Part shown: in pieces, positions 25,603-40,818 of the stretch | Numbering within the stretch: position 1 is the first letter of the stretch | Layout: the number at the start of each line of letters is the position of its first letter | Origin: Accumulibacter sp. | GTDB lineage: Bacteria; Pseudomonadota; Gammaproteobacteria; Burkholderiales; Rhodocyclaceae | Length of the DNA: 64,000 nt | NCBI GenBank assembly: GCA_017302455.1 | Contig: JAFLDO010000011.1 | Coordinates: forward strand, 1 to 64,000 | Reading direction: 5' to 3' | Program-made: the position numbers and the translations under genes | Notes under the pieces: generated by a model | Told to the model about the DNA's origin: nothing | Database searches by the model: none | Seen by the model: only the letters and a program-made list of their open reading frames with translations

Positions 25603-26273
25603 AAGCACCCGCGTTCCCGGTGATCGATTTCAGAGCCATCCTTCTCGATTTCCAGAATCTCAATCCTAAGGATGTAGGGGCATGGCCCGCTGCACCGCGG
25701 GTGACCATCCTGCTTGCCCTGTTCGTGGCGATAATGCTGGCGGGCTGGTGGTTTGTCTGGGTTGACCAACTGGATATGCTCGAAAAAAAGCAGCAGACGG
25801 AGCTGAAGTTGAGAGATGAGTTCGTTGCCAAGAAGAAGGAGGCAGTGAATCTCGACCTTTACGTCCAGCAGTTGAACGAGATTGACCGCTCGTTCGGGGC
25901 GCTGCTCAAGCAGTTGCCAAACAAGGCCGAAGTCGAATCACTGCTGGTCGAGATCAATCAGGCGGGCATGGGCAGGGGGCTCCAGTTCGACCTCTTCAAG
26001 CCCGGTGTCGAGCAGGTCAAGGATTTCTATGCGGAACTGCCGATCAACGTGCGCTTGACCGGGAGCTACCATGACTTTGGTGCGTTTGCCGGCGACATCG
26101 GCAAACTGTCGAGGATTGTCACCTTGAACAATGTTTCCATCGTCGCCAATCCGCAGGCCAAGGATGGGAGTCTGGTGATGGATGCCGTCACCAAGACCTT
26201 CCGGTATCTCGACGAAGAAGAGTTGGCAGCGAAGAAGAAGGCCGCCCAAGCCGCCAAGGGTGCGAAGAAATGA
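25599..26273 (+). CDS. pilO: type IV pilus assembly protein PilO
   Basis: 224 residues with a cytosolic start, one membrane helix (about 34-52), a coiled coil (about 55-100) and a periplasmic domain with VRLTGSYHDFGAFAGDIGKL, typical of PilO. It pairs with PilN to bridge the inner-membrane platform to PilP and the secretin. The C-terminus is Lys/Ala-rich. Overlaps pilP by 4 bp. Confidence 0.93.
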   Translation: MKAPAFPVIDFRAILLDFQNLNPKDVGAWPAAPRVTILLALFVAIMLAGWWFVWVDQLDMLEKKQQTELKLRDEFVAKKKEAVNLDLYVQQLNEIDRSFGALLKQLPNKAEVESLLVEINQAGMGRGLQFDLFKPGVEQVKDFYAELPINVRLTGSYHDFGAFAGDIGKLSRIVTLNNVSIVANPQAKDGSLVMDAVTKTFRYLDEEELAAKKKAAQAAKGAKK

Positions 26274-26785
26274 GCAAACTCGCTGTTCTCCTGTGCAGTT
26301 TCGTTCTGGTCGGCTGTGCCACGGGCGACCAGGAGGAATTGCGCCAATGGATGGCTACTGTCGCACAGGACGCCAAAGGCAAGATTCCGCCGTTGCCCGT
26401 AGTGGAACCCTACGAGCCCGTTCCCTATGATGTCGGCAACCTGCTGGATCCCTTCAAGCCGGGCAAGATGGCTCCGGAGGAAAAGAAGGGTGGCACTGGC
26501 TTCCGGCCTGACCTGGATCGGCCCAAGGAGCCGCTCGAAGCCTATCCTCTCGAGTCGTTGAAATACGTGGGCGTAATGACCAGGAAGCAGGCATCGTACG
26601 CCATCATTCAGGTTGACGGTACCTTGTACCAAGCCAAGATTGGGAACTACATGGGGCAGAACTTCGGTGTGGTGGTGAGCGTTTCCGAGCCGGAGGTAAC
26701 TCTGCGGGAACTCATTCAGGATTCCGCAGGTGACTGGGTGGAAAGAACGAGCACCTTGCTGCTGCAGGAGAAGGGAGCGAAGTAA
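26270..26785 (+). CDS. pilP: type IV pilus lipoprotein PilP
   Basis: 171 residues with a lipoprotein signal: LLCSFVLVGCATG, with Cys16 as the predicted lipidated residue. Contains the PilP beta-domain: PLESLKYVGVMTRKQASYAII and LYQAKIGNYMGQNFGVV (motifs split here). Links PilN/PilO to the periplasmic N-domains of PilQ. Directly followed by pilQ. Confidence 0.93.
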   Translation: MSKLAVLLCSFVLVGCATGDQEELRQWMATVAQDAKGKIPPLPVVEPYEPVPYDVGNLLDPFKPGKMAPEEKKGGTGFRPDLDRPKEPLEAYPLESLKYVGVMTRKQASYAIIQVDGTLYQAKIGNYMGQNFGVVVSVSEPEVTLRELIQDSAGDWVERTSTLLLQEKGAK

Positions 26786-28897
26786 ATGAGGCAGATCAGA
26801 AACTACCTGCTCGGTCTTGTCGGCGGCGCGTTACTGGCGCTCGGGACAGCCAGCGCACAGGACGCCGGAGCAAACTCGATCGAGGCGATGAACGTCGTGC
26901 AGCAAGGCCAGGTGCTCAACGTCAAGCTCACCTTCAAGGAGCCCTTGAAAGCCCTTCCCGCGGCGTTCAGCGTTGCCAAGCCGGCGCGGATCGCGCTCGA
27001 TTTCGCGAACACGACGAACGGTCTCGGCAGATCCAGCCAGGCATTCAACGAGGGCGATCTGAAGAGCGCGAATATCGTTCAGGCCGACGATCGCACGCGC
27101 GTCGTCCTGAACCTGCACAAGGTCATGACCTACGAAGCGACAATCGACGGCAACAGTCTGGTGCTTGCGCTGTCGCCGAGCCGGGTCGCCGAAGGCGCGG
27201 TACCCGTGGACCACTTCGCGAAGGCAGTAGCTTCGTCTCACTTGAACAGCGTGCGTGACATTGCCTTCCGGCGCGGCAAGGACGGCGAGGCGCGCATCAC
27301 TGTGGACCTAAGTGACTCGAATGCCGGCATCGACATCCGTCAGCAGGGATCGAGTCTGGTCGTGGACTTCGCCAAGGTGTCTGTCCCGGAAAGCTTGCGC
27401 AAGCGGCTCGACGTGGCCGATTTCGCAACCCCGGTGCAGACCGTGACCACCGTCCAGAAAGGCGAGAACGCCCGCATGACGATCGTCCCGCGTGGCCTGT
27501 GGGAGCACAACGCTTATCAGAGCGATACCCAATTCGTCATCGAAGTGAAACCGGTTATCGAGAACCCGAATAAGCTGGTTCAAGGGACGCGCGGCGGCTA
27601 TCAGGGAGAGAAGTTGTCGCTGAATTTCCAGAACGTCGATGTCCGTCGTTTGCTGCAGGTCATCGGCGAGTTCACCGGCATGAACATGGTCATCAGCGAT
27701 TCCGTGAGCGGCGCCATCACACTGATTCTCAAGGATGTCCCCTGGGATCAGGCGCTCGACATCATCATGCAGCAAAAGGGCCTGGACATGCGCAAGAATG
27801 GAAACGTCATTCTGATAGCGCCGCGCGATGAGATCGCGACCAAGGAAAAGCTCGAGTTCGAGTCGAAGGCGCAGATCAGCGACCTCGAACCACTGCAGAC
27901 CGAGAGTTTCCAGTTGAACTATATCCGGGCCGAGGACATGCACAAGCTGTTCGACAACCCGGCCCAGCGAATGCTTTCCAAGCGTGGCAGCGCTGTCCTG
28001 GAGCCACGTTCGAACATGGTCATTGTCAAGGATACGCCGAGCCGTCTGGACGAACTCCGCGCCATCATCACCAAGGTTGATGTGGCGGCGCGGCAAGTCA
28101 TGATCGAGGCCAGGATCGTTGAAGCTGGGGACAGTTTCGCCAAGAACCTCGGCGTTCGCCTCGGTTGGAATCAGAGACAGGGCTACCAGTTTGGCGGGCA
28201 GGGAGCCTCCGGCACCGCCATGGCTGGCGCGAGAGCGAACACTCCTGGCTTTTACACGACGCAGGTCAGGGACATTCCGAACTTCAACACCGACGCCTTC
28301 AACGTCAATCTTCCCGCCACACCGCGCACGGGTAATGCCGGTCTGTTCTCACTGGTTCTCTACAACAGCGCACTGACGCAGTTTCTGAACACCGAGATTT
28401 CCGCGCTGGAAGCCGATGGCCGTGGGAAGGTGATTTCCAGTCCGCGCGTGATGACTGCCAACAACATCGAGGCACTCATCGAGCAGGGCGTCGAGATTCC
28501 CTACCAGCAGGCGACGAGTTCCGGCGCGACCAGTGTGTCCTTCAAGAAGGCCGTCTTGTCGTTGAAAGTGACGCCACAGATCACGCCGGACGGTAACGTG
28601 ACGATGAAGGTCGAGGTCAATAAGGACACGCCGAATACGCGTCTGAACACCGGTGCTGGTGTGGCCATCGATAACAAGCACGTGAAGACCGAGGTGCTGG
28701 TTGAGAACGGTGGAACGGTGGTGATCGGCGGGATTTACACGCAGGAAGTGCGCAACAACACCCAGCGCATTCCCTTTTTCGGCGACCTTCCCTATATCGG
28801 CTGGCTCTTCAAGAGCCGCGAGTGGATTGATGACAAGCAGGAACTGCTGATCTTCATCACGCCGAGGATCGTCGCCCAAGGCCTCGCCATACGCTGA
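26786..28897 (+). CDS. pilQ: type IV pilus outer-membrane secretin PilQ
   Basis: 703 residues. Signal peptide to about residue 25 (GTASAQD), two AMIN-type domains (about 30-135 and 150-255), a secretin/TonB short N-terminal domain with SLNFQNVDVRRLLQVIGEFTG (about 272-292, split here by meaning), an N1 domain, then the secretin core with GKVISSPRVMTANN and the C-terminal IPFFGDLPYIGWLF signature. Forms the multimeric pore through which pili emerge and DNA may enter. Last gene of pilMNOPQ; aroK follows after 94 bp. Confidence 0.95.
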   Translation: MRQIRNYLLGLVGGALLALGTASAQDAGANSIEAMNVVQQGQVLNVKLTFKEPLKALPAAFSVAKPARIALDFANTTNGLGRSSQAFNEGDLKSANIVQADDRTRVVLNLHKVMTYEATIDGNSLVLALSPSRVAEGAVPVDHFAKAVASSHLNSVRDIAFRRGKDGEARITVDLSDSNAGIDIRQQGSSLVVDFAKVSVPESLRKRLDVADFATPVQTVTTVQKGENARMTIVPRGLWEHNAYQSDTQFVIEVKPVIENPNKLVQGTRGGYQGEKLSLNFQNVDVRRLLQVIGEFTGMNMVISDSVSGAITLILKDVPWDQALDIIMQQKGLDMRKNGNVILIAPRDEIATKEKLEFESKAQISDLEPLQTESFQLNYIRAEDMHKLFDNPAQRMLSKRGSAVLEPRSNMVIVKDTPSRLDELRAIITKVDVAARQVMIEARIVEAGDSFAKNLGVRLGWNQRQGYQFGGQGASGTAMAGARANTPGFYTTQVRDIPNFNTDAFNVNLPATPRTGNAGLFSLVLYNSALTQFLNTEISALEADGRGKVISSPRVMTANNIEALIEQGVEIPYQQATSSGATSVSFKKAVLSLKVTPQITPDGNVTMKVEVNKDTPNTRLNTGAGVAIDNKHVKTEVLVENGGTVVIGGIYTQEVRNNTQRIPFFGDLPYIGWLFKSREWIDDKQELLIFITPRIVAQGLAIR

Positions 28898-28991
28898 CTG
28901 TACCCCCTTGGGATCAGAATAGCGAAGCGCGACGCTCGCCCCGGTCTTCTGGTACGGGCCGGCAGCGCGGCCGCTGCGCTAGAATAGGGCC

Positions 28992-29528
28992 GTGAAGATC
29001 GAGTACGACGAACGCAACGTCTATCTGGTTGGCCTGATGGGGGCCGGGAAAACGACAATTGGCAAAGCCTTGGCCAGACGACTAGCCTACGGCTTTGTCG
29101 ACTCCGATCACGAGATCGAGGCTCGCACAGGCGTCAGCCTGCCGACGATCTTCGAAATCGAAGGCGAAGAAGGTTTTCGCAGGCGCGAGGCCCTAGTGAT
29201 AGCGGACCTGGCGAGACTTGGTGGTCAGGTCGTCGCCACCGGCGGCGGCGTCGTGCTGCGGCCCGACAACCGCGAAAACCTCAAAGACAGTGGCTTCGTC
29301 ATCTACCTGGACGTACCGCTGCAAACCCTCTGCGAACGCACGCGGCACGACAAGGGCCGCCCGCTCCTGCAGGTCGGCAACCCTCTGCAAAAATTCCGGG
29401 AACTGCACGCGCAGCGAGACCCGCTCTATCGCAGCATTGCGAACTTGGTGATCAGTGGCAGCCGAATCACCGCGCAGTCTGTGGTAAACCAAATGATCAA
29501 GGAAAAGAAAGTGCCATGGAAACGCTGA
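28992..29528 (+). CDS. aroK: shikimate kinase
   Basis: 178 residues, GTG start. Walker [10 protein letters not shown] (about 14-22), shikimate-binding DSDHEIE (about 36-42), GGGVV (about 83-87) and the lid RPLLQV (about 121-126), the set expected of AroK. It phosphorylates shikimate on the way to chorismate. Overlaps aroB by 13 bp, so the two enzymes of the same pathway are translationally coupled. Confidence 0.95.
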   Translation: MKIEYDERNVYLVGLMGAGKTTIGKALARRLAYGFVDSDHEIEARTGVSLPTIFEIEGEEGFRRREALVIADLARLGGQVVATGGGVVLRPDNRENLKDSGFVIYLDVPLQTLCERTRHDKGRPLLQVGNPLQKFRELHAQRDPLYRSIANLVISGSRITAQSVVNQMIKEKKVPWKR

Positions 29529-30604
29529 CCGTTGCCCTGGGAGATCGCGCCTATCCTATCTACATTGGGCGTGCACTTCTCGAGCGCGTCGACCTCTTGC
29601 TGCCTTTCTTGCGACAGCCGCGAGTTGCAATCGTCACCAACGGCACGGTTGCTCCCCTGTACCTGCCGCGACTGGCGGGCGCGTTGCGCCACGCGGGCAC
29701 GGCAGTCATCGAGATCATCCTCCCCGATGGCGAGAAGTTCAAGGACTGGCGAACACTGAACTCGGTTTTCGACACCCTGCTCGAGCGCCGTTGCGAGCGA
29801 ACCACCACACTCATTGCTCTCGGCGGTGGCGTGGTCGGTGACATGAGCGGCTTTGCCGCCGCTTGCTTTCAGCGTGGCATGCCGTTCATCCAGATCCCAA
29901 CGACGCTGCTCGCGCAGGTGGATTCTTCAGTTGGTGGCAAGACGGCGATCAATCACCCGCTTGGCAAGAACATGATCGGCGCCTTCTACCAACCGCAGCT
30001 CGTGCTGGCTGACACCGATACCTTGACGACGCTGCCCGATCGCGAGTTGCGAGCGGGGTTGGCGGAAGTCATCAAGTACGGGCTGATCAGGGACTTGCCT
30101 TTCTTCGAATGGCTCGAGGTCGAGCTCGATCGCCTGCTGTCGCGCGAGCCGGCGGTGCTGGCCGAGGCCATTTACCGTTCCTGTCGGAACAAGGCAGAAG
30201 TGGTTGTCGCGGATGAGCGTGAGAGCGGCGAACGAGCCTTGCTCAACTTGGGCCACACCTTCGGTCATGCGATTGAAACCGGGATGGGTTATGGCCAGTG
30301 GCTGCACGGAGAAGCCATCGCAGCGGGGACGCTGATGGCTGCACAACTCTCGGCGCAGCTCGGCTGGATAGGCCAGCAAGACGTCGCTCGTGTCGAACGA
30401 CTGTTGCAGCGCGCTGGACTGCCGGTGCGCGGGCCTGTGCTGGAGGTCGAACGCTACCTCGATCTCATGCAGCAGGACAAGAAGGTGCAGGATGGGAGGC
30501 TTCGCCTCGTTCTCCTGAAGCGGATCGGCGAGGCTGTGCTGACTGACGAAGCGCCTGCATCTGAGGTCCGACGCGCCATCGCCGCACGTTTCGCGCGTGC
30601 CTGA
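29516..30604 (+). CDS. aroB: 3-dehydroquinate synthase
   Basis: 362 residues, standard AroB length. Visible motifs: [17 protein letters not shown] (NAD-binding, about 101-117), [21 protein letters not shown] (split: [21 protein letters not shown]), AEVIKYGLI, and [11 protein letters not shown] with metal-binding His (about 243-253). It converts DAHP to 3-dehydroquinate. It follows aroK and overlaps the dgt start by 8 bp. Confidence 0.96.
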   Translation: METLTVALGDRAYPIYIGRALLERVDLLLPFLRQPRVAIVTNGTVAPLYLPRLAGALRHAGTAVIEIILPDGEKFKDWRTLNSVFDTLLERRCERTTTLIALGGGVVGDMSGFAAACFQRGMPFIQIPTTLLAQVDSSVGGKTAINHPLGKNMIGAFYQPQLVLADTDTLTTLPDRELRAGLAEVIKYGLIRDLPFFEWLEVELDRLLSREPAVLAEAIYRSCRNKAEVVVADERESGERALLNLGHTFGHAIETGMGYGQWLHGEAIAAGTLMAAQLSAQLGWIGQQDVARVERLLQRAGLPVRGPVLEVERYLDLMQQDKKVQDGRLRLVLLKRIGEAVLTDEAPASEVRRAIAARFARA

Positions 30605-31718
30605 GCGGGCGCCCTATGCCGCCTCCGGCGCCAGTTCCCGGGGCCGCCGGTACCCGGACAGCGAGCCGGCGCATCGCAGCGAATTCCAGCGCGACCGAGA
30701 CCGCATCGTGCACTCGACGGCCTTCCGGCGTTTGGAGTACAAGACGCAGGTCTTTGTCAATCATGAAGGTGACCTGTTCCGCACTCGCCTGACGCACAGC
30801 CTCGAGGTGGCCCAGATAGCGCGCGCAATTGCGCGTGCCTTGCAACTCGACGAGGACCTCGCCGAGGCCATCTCGCTCGCGCATGACCTTGGGCACACGC
30901 CTTTTGGGCACGCTGGCCAGGATGCGCTCAACGAATGCATGCGTGAGCACGGCGGCTTCGAGCACAATCTGCAGAGCCTGCGCACAGTCGACCTGCTCGA
31001 GGAGCGTTACGCCGCGTTCGATGGTCTCAATCTGTGTTTCGAGACGCGCGAGGGAATCGTCAAGCACTGTTCGCTCGCCAACGCTCGCCAGCTTGGCGAC
31101 GTCGGCGAGCGTTTCCTCAAGCGGATGCAACCGTCACTCGAGGCGCAGATCTGCAATTTGGCCGATGAAATTGCCTACAACAACCACGACGTCGACGATG
31201 GGTTGCGAGCTGGTCTGATCAGTCTGGAAGATCTGGAAGATGTCAGCCTGTTTGCCAGGCATATCGCCGAAGTCCGTGGTCTATACCCGAATCTCCGCGG
31301 GCGTCGCTTGATTCACGAGACGGTGCGCCGCATGATCAATACGCTGGTTTGCGACCTGATCGAAGCAACTGCCGGCCACCTCGCCTGCCACAGACCACGC
31401 AGTCTCGACGATGTACGCAGTGCACCGCCGCTGGTCGCGTTTTCGGATGAGGTCTTTGCCGCCCAACGCGACATGAAGCGCTTCCTGCGAGGCCACCTTT
31501 ACCAGCACTACCAGGTCTTGCGAATGGCCAGCAAGGCGCAGCGAATCGTCAGTGACCTGTTTGCCGCCTTTACCGCTGATCCGCGCTTGCTACCTCCGCA
31601 GTACCAGGTGGCTGCCGGTGGCGAGCAGGTACGCAGGGTTGCCGATTACATTGCCGGAATGACGGACCGATATGCGATCAGGGAGCACCGGCGCCTGTTC
31701 TCGGTTGGCGGCAGTTGA
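30597..31718 (+). CDS. dgt: deoxyguanosinetriphosphate triphosphohydrolase-like protein (HD domain)
   Basis: 373 residues, GTG start within the aroB end. Begins with the Dgt-like [20 protein letters not shown] region; [11 protein letters not shown] follows, then the HD metal site: [21 protein letters not shown], and DEIAYNNHD. The family hydrolyses dNTPs to deoxynucleosides and tripolyphosphate, often activated by other dNTPs. Synteny aroK-aroB-dgt-gltB is common in betaproteobacteria. Confidence 0.9.
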   Translation: MPERAPYAASGASSRGRRYPDSEPAHRSEFQRDRDRIVHSTAFRRLEYKTQVFVNHEGDLFRTRLTHSLEVAQIARAIARALQLDEDLAEAISLAHDLGHTPFGHAGQDALNECMREHGGFEHNLQSLRTVDLLEERYAAFDGLNLCFETREGIVKHCSLANARQLGDVGERFLKRMQPSLEAQICNLADEIAYNNHDVDDGLRAGLISLEDLEDVSLFARHIAEVRGLYPNLRGRRLIHETVRRMINTLVCDLIEATAGHLACHRPRSLDDVRSAPPLVAFSDEVFAAQRDMKRFLRGHLYQHYQVLRMASKAQRIVSDLFAAFTADPRLLPPQYQVAAGGEQVRRVADYIAGMTDRYAIREHRRLFSVGGS

Positions 31719-31765
31719 CGCGCTCCAACGGCCGAGGATCATCGCTGCGGCCGGCGGCAAGTCTA

Positions 31766-31784
31766 GCGCCCTGCGTCAGGGCGC
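31766..31784. terminator. short GC hairpin between dgt and the CBS gene
   Basis: GCGCCCTG-CGT-CAGGGCGC is an 8-bp perfect stem that spans the stop codon of the CBS gene in the 57-bp convergent gap after dgt. There is no T tract on either side, so termination ability is a guess. Confidence 0.35.
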
Positions 31785-32237
31785 AGGCCAGTCCTTGATA
31801 TAGGCCTTGAGCAGCTTGTTTTCCATGTTGCGCTCTTCGAGCACCGCTTTGGCAACGTCATGGAACGAAACGATGCCGACGATGGTATCGCCTTCCATTA
31901 CCGGCACGTAGCGCGTATGCGTATCGACCATGATTCGGCGCAACTCATCGACGTCCATGTCCGGGTCCGTGGTCGGTGGATCGCGGTCCATGGCTTCGAG
32001 GACGAGGATCTCGGCAATGGGCGGGGTCGGCCCGACGCGGCGTTCGGTCTGGCGTTTCGCGAGTATGCTCAGAACCTCGCGGAAGGTCAGCATCCCTGCC
32101 AGCTTGCCACCCTCCATGACGATGACGGAGCCGATATCGTTTTCGGACATCATGATCACCGCTTCGGAGAGAGGCGAGTCGGGATGTACGGCGAACAGCG
32201 CGGAATCTTTGACCTGCAGAACTTCTTTGACCTCCAT
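31776..32237 (-). CDS. CBS-domain pair protein
   Basis: 153 residues from ATG 32237, with AGGGGG upstream. Two CBS motifs: SALFAVHPDSPLSEAVIMM...IGSVIV (about 10-50) and MDVDELRRIMVDTHTRYVPVMEGDTIVGIVSFHDVAKAV (about 95-135; sequences abbreviated). Stand-alone CBS pairs usually bind adenosine nucleotides and regulate a partner protein. No obvious partner is adjacent; convergent with dgt. An in-frame ATG at 32276 lacks a ribosome binding site. Confidence 0.85.
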   Translation of the reverse strand: MEVKEVLQVKDSALFAVHPDSPLSEAVIMMSENDIGSVIVMEGGKLAGMLTFREVLSILAKRQTERRVGPTPPIAEILVLEAMDRDPPTTDPDMDVDELRRIMVDTHTRYVPVMEGDTIVGIVSFHDVAKAVLEERNMENKLLKAYIKDWPAP

Positions 32238-32407
32238 GTGACCCCCTAGAGATAGGATAGCTGGCTGATGCGCCAATTGACTTATCTGACCGATTCTATC
32301 AGATGTCGATCAACTTCCGAGGACTCGCCGCTTTCTTTTGATCGTCCAGGCTGCGCCCGGGAGTGATGGGGACTCTGGCTGGAGAGCGGTTTTCGGTCCG
32401 TCAGAAG

Positions 32408-32437
32408 GCACAACGCCCGCGAGAGCGGGCGTTGTGC
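32408..32437 (-). terminator. hairpin terminator after pntB
   Basis: A perfect 13-bp stem, GCACAACGCCCGC with GCGGGCGTTGTGC around a GAGA loop, begins 23 bp after the pntB stop. The minus-strand T tract is weak (CCTTCTG), so termination may be partial or Rho-assisted. Confidence 0.6.
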
Positions 32438-32459
32438 GAGGTGGTTCAGAAGCAGCCGC

Positions 32460-33878
32460 TCAAGTCTTCAAGGCAACCAGTACCTCATCAAGCATCTTCT
32501 TCGCATCGCCGAAGAGCATGCGGTTGTTGTCCTTGTAAAACAGCGGGTTGTCCACCCCGGCGTAGCCGGAGGCCATGCTGCGCTTCATGACGATCGACGT
32601 TTTCGCCTTCCAGACTTCGAGTACCGGCATGCCGGCGATAGGGCTGGTCGGGTCATCCTGTGCCGCCGGATTGACGATGTCGTTGGCGCCGATGATCATG
32701 GCGACGTCGGTTTGCGGAAAGTCGTCGTTGAGTTCGTCCATTTCAAACACGATATCGTAGGGCACCTTGGCCTCGGCGAGCAGGACGTTCATGTGCCCGG
32801 GCATGCGGCCCGCCACGGGATGGATGCCGAAGCGAACGTTGACACCCTTTTCGCGCAGCAGGCGCGTGATCTCGTAGACCGTGTGTTGCGCCTGCGCCAC
32901 CGCCATGCCATAACCCGGGACGATGATCACATTCTTGGCCTCGCGCAGCAACTCGCAAGTCTCAGGGGCGCTGATCGGAACGACCTCACCGGCCGGTTGC
33001 GCTCCACCGGCCGCCGGCGCGGGAGTTCCTCCGGTAGTCCCGAAGCCGCCGGCGATGACGCTGATGAAGTGGCGATTCATCGCCGCACACATGATGTACG
33101 AAAGGATCGCGCCGCTCGATCCGACCAGCGCGCCAGTGACGATCAGCAGGTCGTTGGAGAGCATGAAGCCGGTCGCCGCCGCTGCCCAGCCCGAGTAGCT
33201 GTTCAGCATCGAGACCACCACCGGCATGTCGGCGCCGCCGATCGCCATGACCATGTGGATGCCGAAGAGCAGGGCGACGACGGTCATCACGACCAGCGGG
33301 GTCATGCCGTCGCTGATTGAGCCGGCGTGCAGGAATTCGCGTCCGAAGTAGATGACGATCAGCAATCCGGCAAGGTTGATCCAGTGGCGTGCGGGGAGCA
33401 GCATCGGGTTGCCCGAGATCTTGCCGGACAGCTTGCCGAAGGCGATGACCGAGCCGGAAAAAGTGACTGCACCGATCAGGATGCCCACATAAACCTCGAC
33501 CTCGTGGATTGCCTTTTCGGCGCCGGTCATGCCGGCGGACGTGACCGGGTCGATGTAGTTCGCAAAACCGACCAGCATCGCCGCAAGGCCGACCATGCTG
33601 TGCATCAGCGCGACCAGTTCGGGCATTTGAGTCATCTGAACGGTGCGGGCGGCGTAGATGCCGATCGTCGCACCAACAGCCATCGCGCCGATCAGCCACG
33701 CATAACCGGCGCTGCCGACACGCGGACCGAAGACCGTCGCCAGAACGGCGATGGTCATGCCGATGATCCCGTAGAGGTTGCCGCGGCGCGAGGTCTCCTG
33801 ATTGCTGAGTCCGCCGAGGCAGAGAATGAAAAGAATCGTTGCTCCGAGATAGGAGACGGTTGCCAAGCTTTCAGACAT
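32460..33878 (-). CDS. pntB: NAD(P) transhydrogenase subunit beta
   Basis: 472 residues from ATG 33878 ([10 protein letters not shown]); AGGAG lies nine bases upstream, a better spacing than for ATG 33884. About eight to nine membrane helices in the first 270 residues, then the NADP-binding dIII domain with [38 protein letters not shown] (in part) and [11 protein letters not shown]-like [12 protein letters not shown]. With PntA it forms the proton-pumping transhydrogenase that makes NADPH from NADH. Only 12 bp after pntA. Confidence 0.95.
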   Translation of the reverse strand: MSESLATVSYLGATILFILCLGGLSNQETSRRGNLYGIIGMTIAVLATVFGPRVGSAGYAWLIGAMAVGATIGIYAARTVQMTQMPELVALMHSMVGLAAMLVGFANYIDPVTSAGMTGAEKAIHEVEVYVGILIGAVTFSGSVIAFGKLSGKISGNPMLLPARHWINLAGLLIVIYFGREFLHAGSISDGMTPLVVMTVVALLFGIHMVMAIGGADMPVVVSMLNSYSGWAAAATGFMLSNDLLIVTGALVGSSGAILSYIMCAAMNRHFISVIAGGFGTTGGTPAPAAGGAQPAGEVVPISAPETCELLREAKNVIIVPGYGMAVAQAQHTVYEITRLLREKGVNVRFGIHPVAGRMPGHMNVLLAEAKVPYDIVFEMDELNDDFPQTDVAMIIGANDIVNPAAQDDPTSPIAGMPVLEVWKAKTSIVMKRSMASGYAGVDNPLFYKDNNRMLFGDAKKMLDEVLVALKT

Positions 33879-33890
33879 GTTCATCAACTC

Positions 33891-35483
33891 CTATTTGCGG
33901 AACATTGCCAGCATGCGCTGGGTTACGGCGAAACCACCGAACATGTTGATCGTCGCCAGCACGATGGCACCGATTGCCAGCCAGCGAATCCAGTCTTCCG
34001 GACGATTCAGCCCAGCCTCGATCGGCGGTGCGATCTGTACCAACGCGCCGATGGCAATGATGCTGCTGATGGCATTGGTGACGCTCATCAGCGGCGTATG
34101 CAGCGCCGGCTTGACGTTCCAGACGACCATGTAGCCGACAAAGCAGGCCAGGACGAAGACGGTGAAGTGGCCCAGGAACGCGGGCGGCGCACTCGCACCG
34201 ATAAACCAGAAGAGAACTGCCGCCGCCGCAAACATGACGGCCACACCGGCTCCCGAAGCGGGTTCGCTGGCCTTGCCGTGACCGTGCGATTTCTTCGCGG
34301 CAACCACCGGCTGGGCCGCCGCCGGTGGCGCAACTGGCGCTGCCGACTGCTTTGGCGCCGGGGGCGGCCAAGTGATACTGCCCTCCTGGATCACTGTCAG
34401 GCCGCGGATGGCTTCGTCTTCCATGTTGACATCGATGATGCCGTCCTTGGTCTTGCAGAGTTCCTCGGCGAGGCGGAACAGGTTGGTGCTGTACAGCGTC
34501 GACGACTGCCGCGCCAAGCGGCTGACCAAGTCGGTGTAGCCGATGATGGTGACGTCGTGCTTCACCACCGCTTGGCCAGGCTCGGTCAGTTCGCAGTTGC
34601 CGCCTTGTTCGGCGGCCATGTCGACGATCACGCTGCCCGCTTTCATCGAGCGCACCATCTCGGCGGTGATCAGCTTGGGCGCCGGCTTGCCAGGAATCAG
34701 CGCGGTGGTGATGATGACGTCCACCTCCCGGGCCTGCTTGGCGTACATGTCGCGCTGAGCTTTCTGGAAGCCCTCGCTCATCACCTTCGCGTAACCGCCG
34801 CCGCCGGAACCTTCTTCGTCGTAATCGACCTTGACGAACTCCCCGCCCAGCGACGCGACCTGATCGGCCACTTCGGCACGCGTGTCGTTGGCGCGAACGA
34901 TGGCGCCGAGGTTGGCGGCAGTGCCAATCGCCGCCAGGCCGGCGACGCCAGCACCGGCAACGAAGACCTTGGCCGGCGGAACCTTGCCGGCCGCCGTGAT
35001 CTGGCCGTTGAAAAAGCGACCAAAGGCGTTGGCGGCCTCAATGACGGCGCGGTAGCCCGCGACGCCGGCCTGGGAGGTCAGCGCGTCCATCTTCTGGGCG
35101 CGCGAGAGCGTGCGGGGCAGCGAGTCGATGGCCAGCACGGTCACCTTGCGCGCCGCGAGCTGCTGCAGGAGTTCCGGGTTCTGGGCCGGCCAGATGAAGC
35201 TGACCAGCGTGCTCCCCTCGCGCATCAGGCCGACTTCTGCCACTGACGGCGCACGTACCTTGAAGATGATGTCCGACGACGACCAGAGGCTGGTCGCTCC
35301 TTCGGCGATTGCGGCGCCCGCGGCCTGGTACGCGTCGTCCGAGATATTCGCGGCATCGCCGGCGCCGGATTCCACCAGCACGGCGAAGCCCAGCTTGATC
35401 AGTTTCTCCACGACCTCGGGTACGGTCGCCACCCGTTTTTCCTCTGCGGCGGTCTCTCTTGGAACTCCGATTGTTAGCGGCAT
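33891..35483 (-). CDS. pntA: NAD(P) transhydrogenase subunit alpha
   Basis: 530 residues. The N-terminal NAD-binding dI domain (about 1-375) shows [31 protein letters not shown] and [11 protein letters not shown] His/Ala/Pro-rich linker (about 378-415, with KKSHGHGKA) leads to four membrane helices (about 415-525). So PntA1 and PntA2 regions are fused in one chain, as in E. coli. It is the first gene of pntAB; the leader has an intrinsic terminator about 40 bases upstream of the start. Confidence 0.95.
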   Translation of the reverse strand: MPLTIGVPRETAAEEKRVATVPEVVEKLIKLGFAVLVESGAGDAANISDDAYQAAGAAIAEGATSLWSSSDIIFKVRAPSVAEVGLMREGSTLVSFIWPAQNPELLQQLAARKVTVLAIDSLPRTLSRAQKMDALTSQAGVAGYRAVIEAANAFGRFFNGQITAAGKVPPAKVFVAGAGVAGLAAIGTAANLGAIVRANDTRAEVADQVASLGGEFVKVDYDEEGSGGGGYAKVMSEGFQKAQRDMYAKQAREVDVIITTALIPGKPAPKLITAEMVRSMKAGSVIVDMAAEQGGNCELTEPGQAVVKHDVTIIGYTDLVSRLARQSSTLYSTNLFRLAEELCKTKDGIIDVNMEDEAIRGLTVIQEGSITWPPPAPKQSAAPVAPPAAAQPVVAAKKSHGHGKASEPASGAGVAVMFAAAAVLFWFIGASAPPAFLGHFTVFVLACFVGYMVVWNVKPALHTPLMSVTNAISSIIAIGALVQIAPPIEAGLNRPEDWIRWLAIGAIVLATINMFGGFAVTQRMLAMFRK

Positions 35484-35521
35484 TCAGTCCTCCATCATTC
35501 GTTTTCTAAGTCCTGGTGTTC

Positions 35522-35553
35522 AAAAAAGACCGGTTCCCGAAGCGCGGAACCGG
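35522..35553 (-). terminator. intrinsic terminator just upstream of pntA
   Basis: On the minus strand CCGGTTCC, an 8-base loop, GGAACCGG, then TC and six T residues. It lies about 40 bp before the pntA ATG. It is either an attenuator in the pntAB leader or the end of an unrecognised small RNA. Confidence 0.75.
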
Positions 35554-36001
35554 CCTCCCCAAAAAGTGTCAAATTCCGGTCGTCAGCCCTGAAGATTTTC
35601 CCGGGATGCGCCTCTGGGTCCAACGAAAGAAGCGGCCTCCCTTCGTTTCGGCCCGCCCCTACGCTCAGCGACCTCTCCATCAGCTTACCACAAGCCTAAA
35701 GCAGACTTTACCATGGCGTTCAGGACAAGAAAAACGCGCTCGCCGTAACTCCAGGCGGTGGCGGTCACTCGGTGACCAGGCCCTCTCACACTCCCAGGCA
35801 AGTCCTGTTTGTAAGAACCAGCTCGAGGCCGGGACCCGCGGCGGATCCACAGCGACTCTTGTGACGCTATAGGCACGGAGCTTGCTTGTGATGTCAAGAT
35901 TCTTGGGGGATCGGCTGTGTCGAGGCGTGGCGAAGCTTTCGCTGCCTCCTTTCGGTGCTGGAGAGCGTGTCCGGCGCACCCGCTTGGTGCGGCGCAGCAT
36001 C

Positions 36002-36030
36002 TTGAACGGCCGGGGCATTCGGCGTATAGT
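36002..36030 (+). promoter_or_regulatory. sigma70 promoter of gltBD
   Basis: TTGAAC (36002-36007), a 17-bp spacer and TATAGT (36025-36030). The leader to the gltB start is about 100 bases and contains CCGGC-N9-GCCGG followed by GTTTTTG (36054-36078). Confidence 0.75.
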
Positions 36031-36136
36031 CGCGAGTCCCGCGGAGTGACCTGCCGGCTGCTGTTGTGCCGGGTTTTTGTGGCGTTGCCGACCAGCGGTC
36101 GCCGGGCAAACGTCGTGGTTTTATGAGGATTCGAGC

Positions 36137-40816
<4,680 letters not shown>

Positions 40817-40818
40817 GC

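Larger units (their letters stand above)
35484..36136. other. 650-bp divergent gap between pntA and gltB
   Basis: No gene with family likeness was found. The minus side holds an intrinsic terminator (35522-35553) that would end any RNA coming from about 35560-35900, so a small RNA or a regulated pntA leader may be encoded here. The plus side holds the gltB promoter and a leader with a small hairpin. Short open frames in the region cross the terminator or lack ribosome sites. Confidence 0.5.

Noticed and set aside
33327-35246. A 639-codon open frame on the plus strand opposite pntA and pntB.
   Set aside because: Mirror of two clearly recognised transhydrogenase genes. Composition is His/Asp/Arg-rich, typical of antisense frames.
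35560-35900. Possible 6S RNA or other known housekeeping RNA ending at the terminator before pntA.
   Set aside because: I could not match any conserved segment of 6S, SRP, RNase P or tmRNA by eye; kept only as an unassigned candidate.
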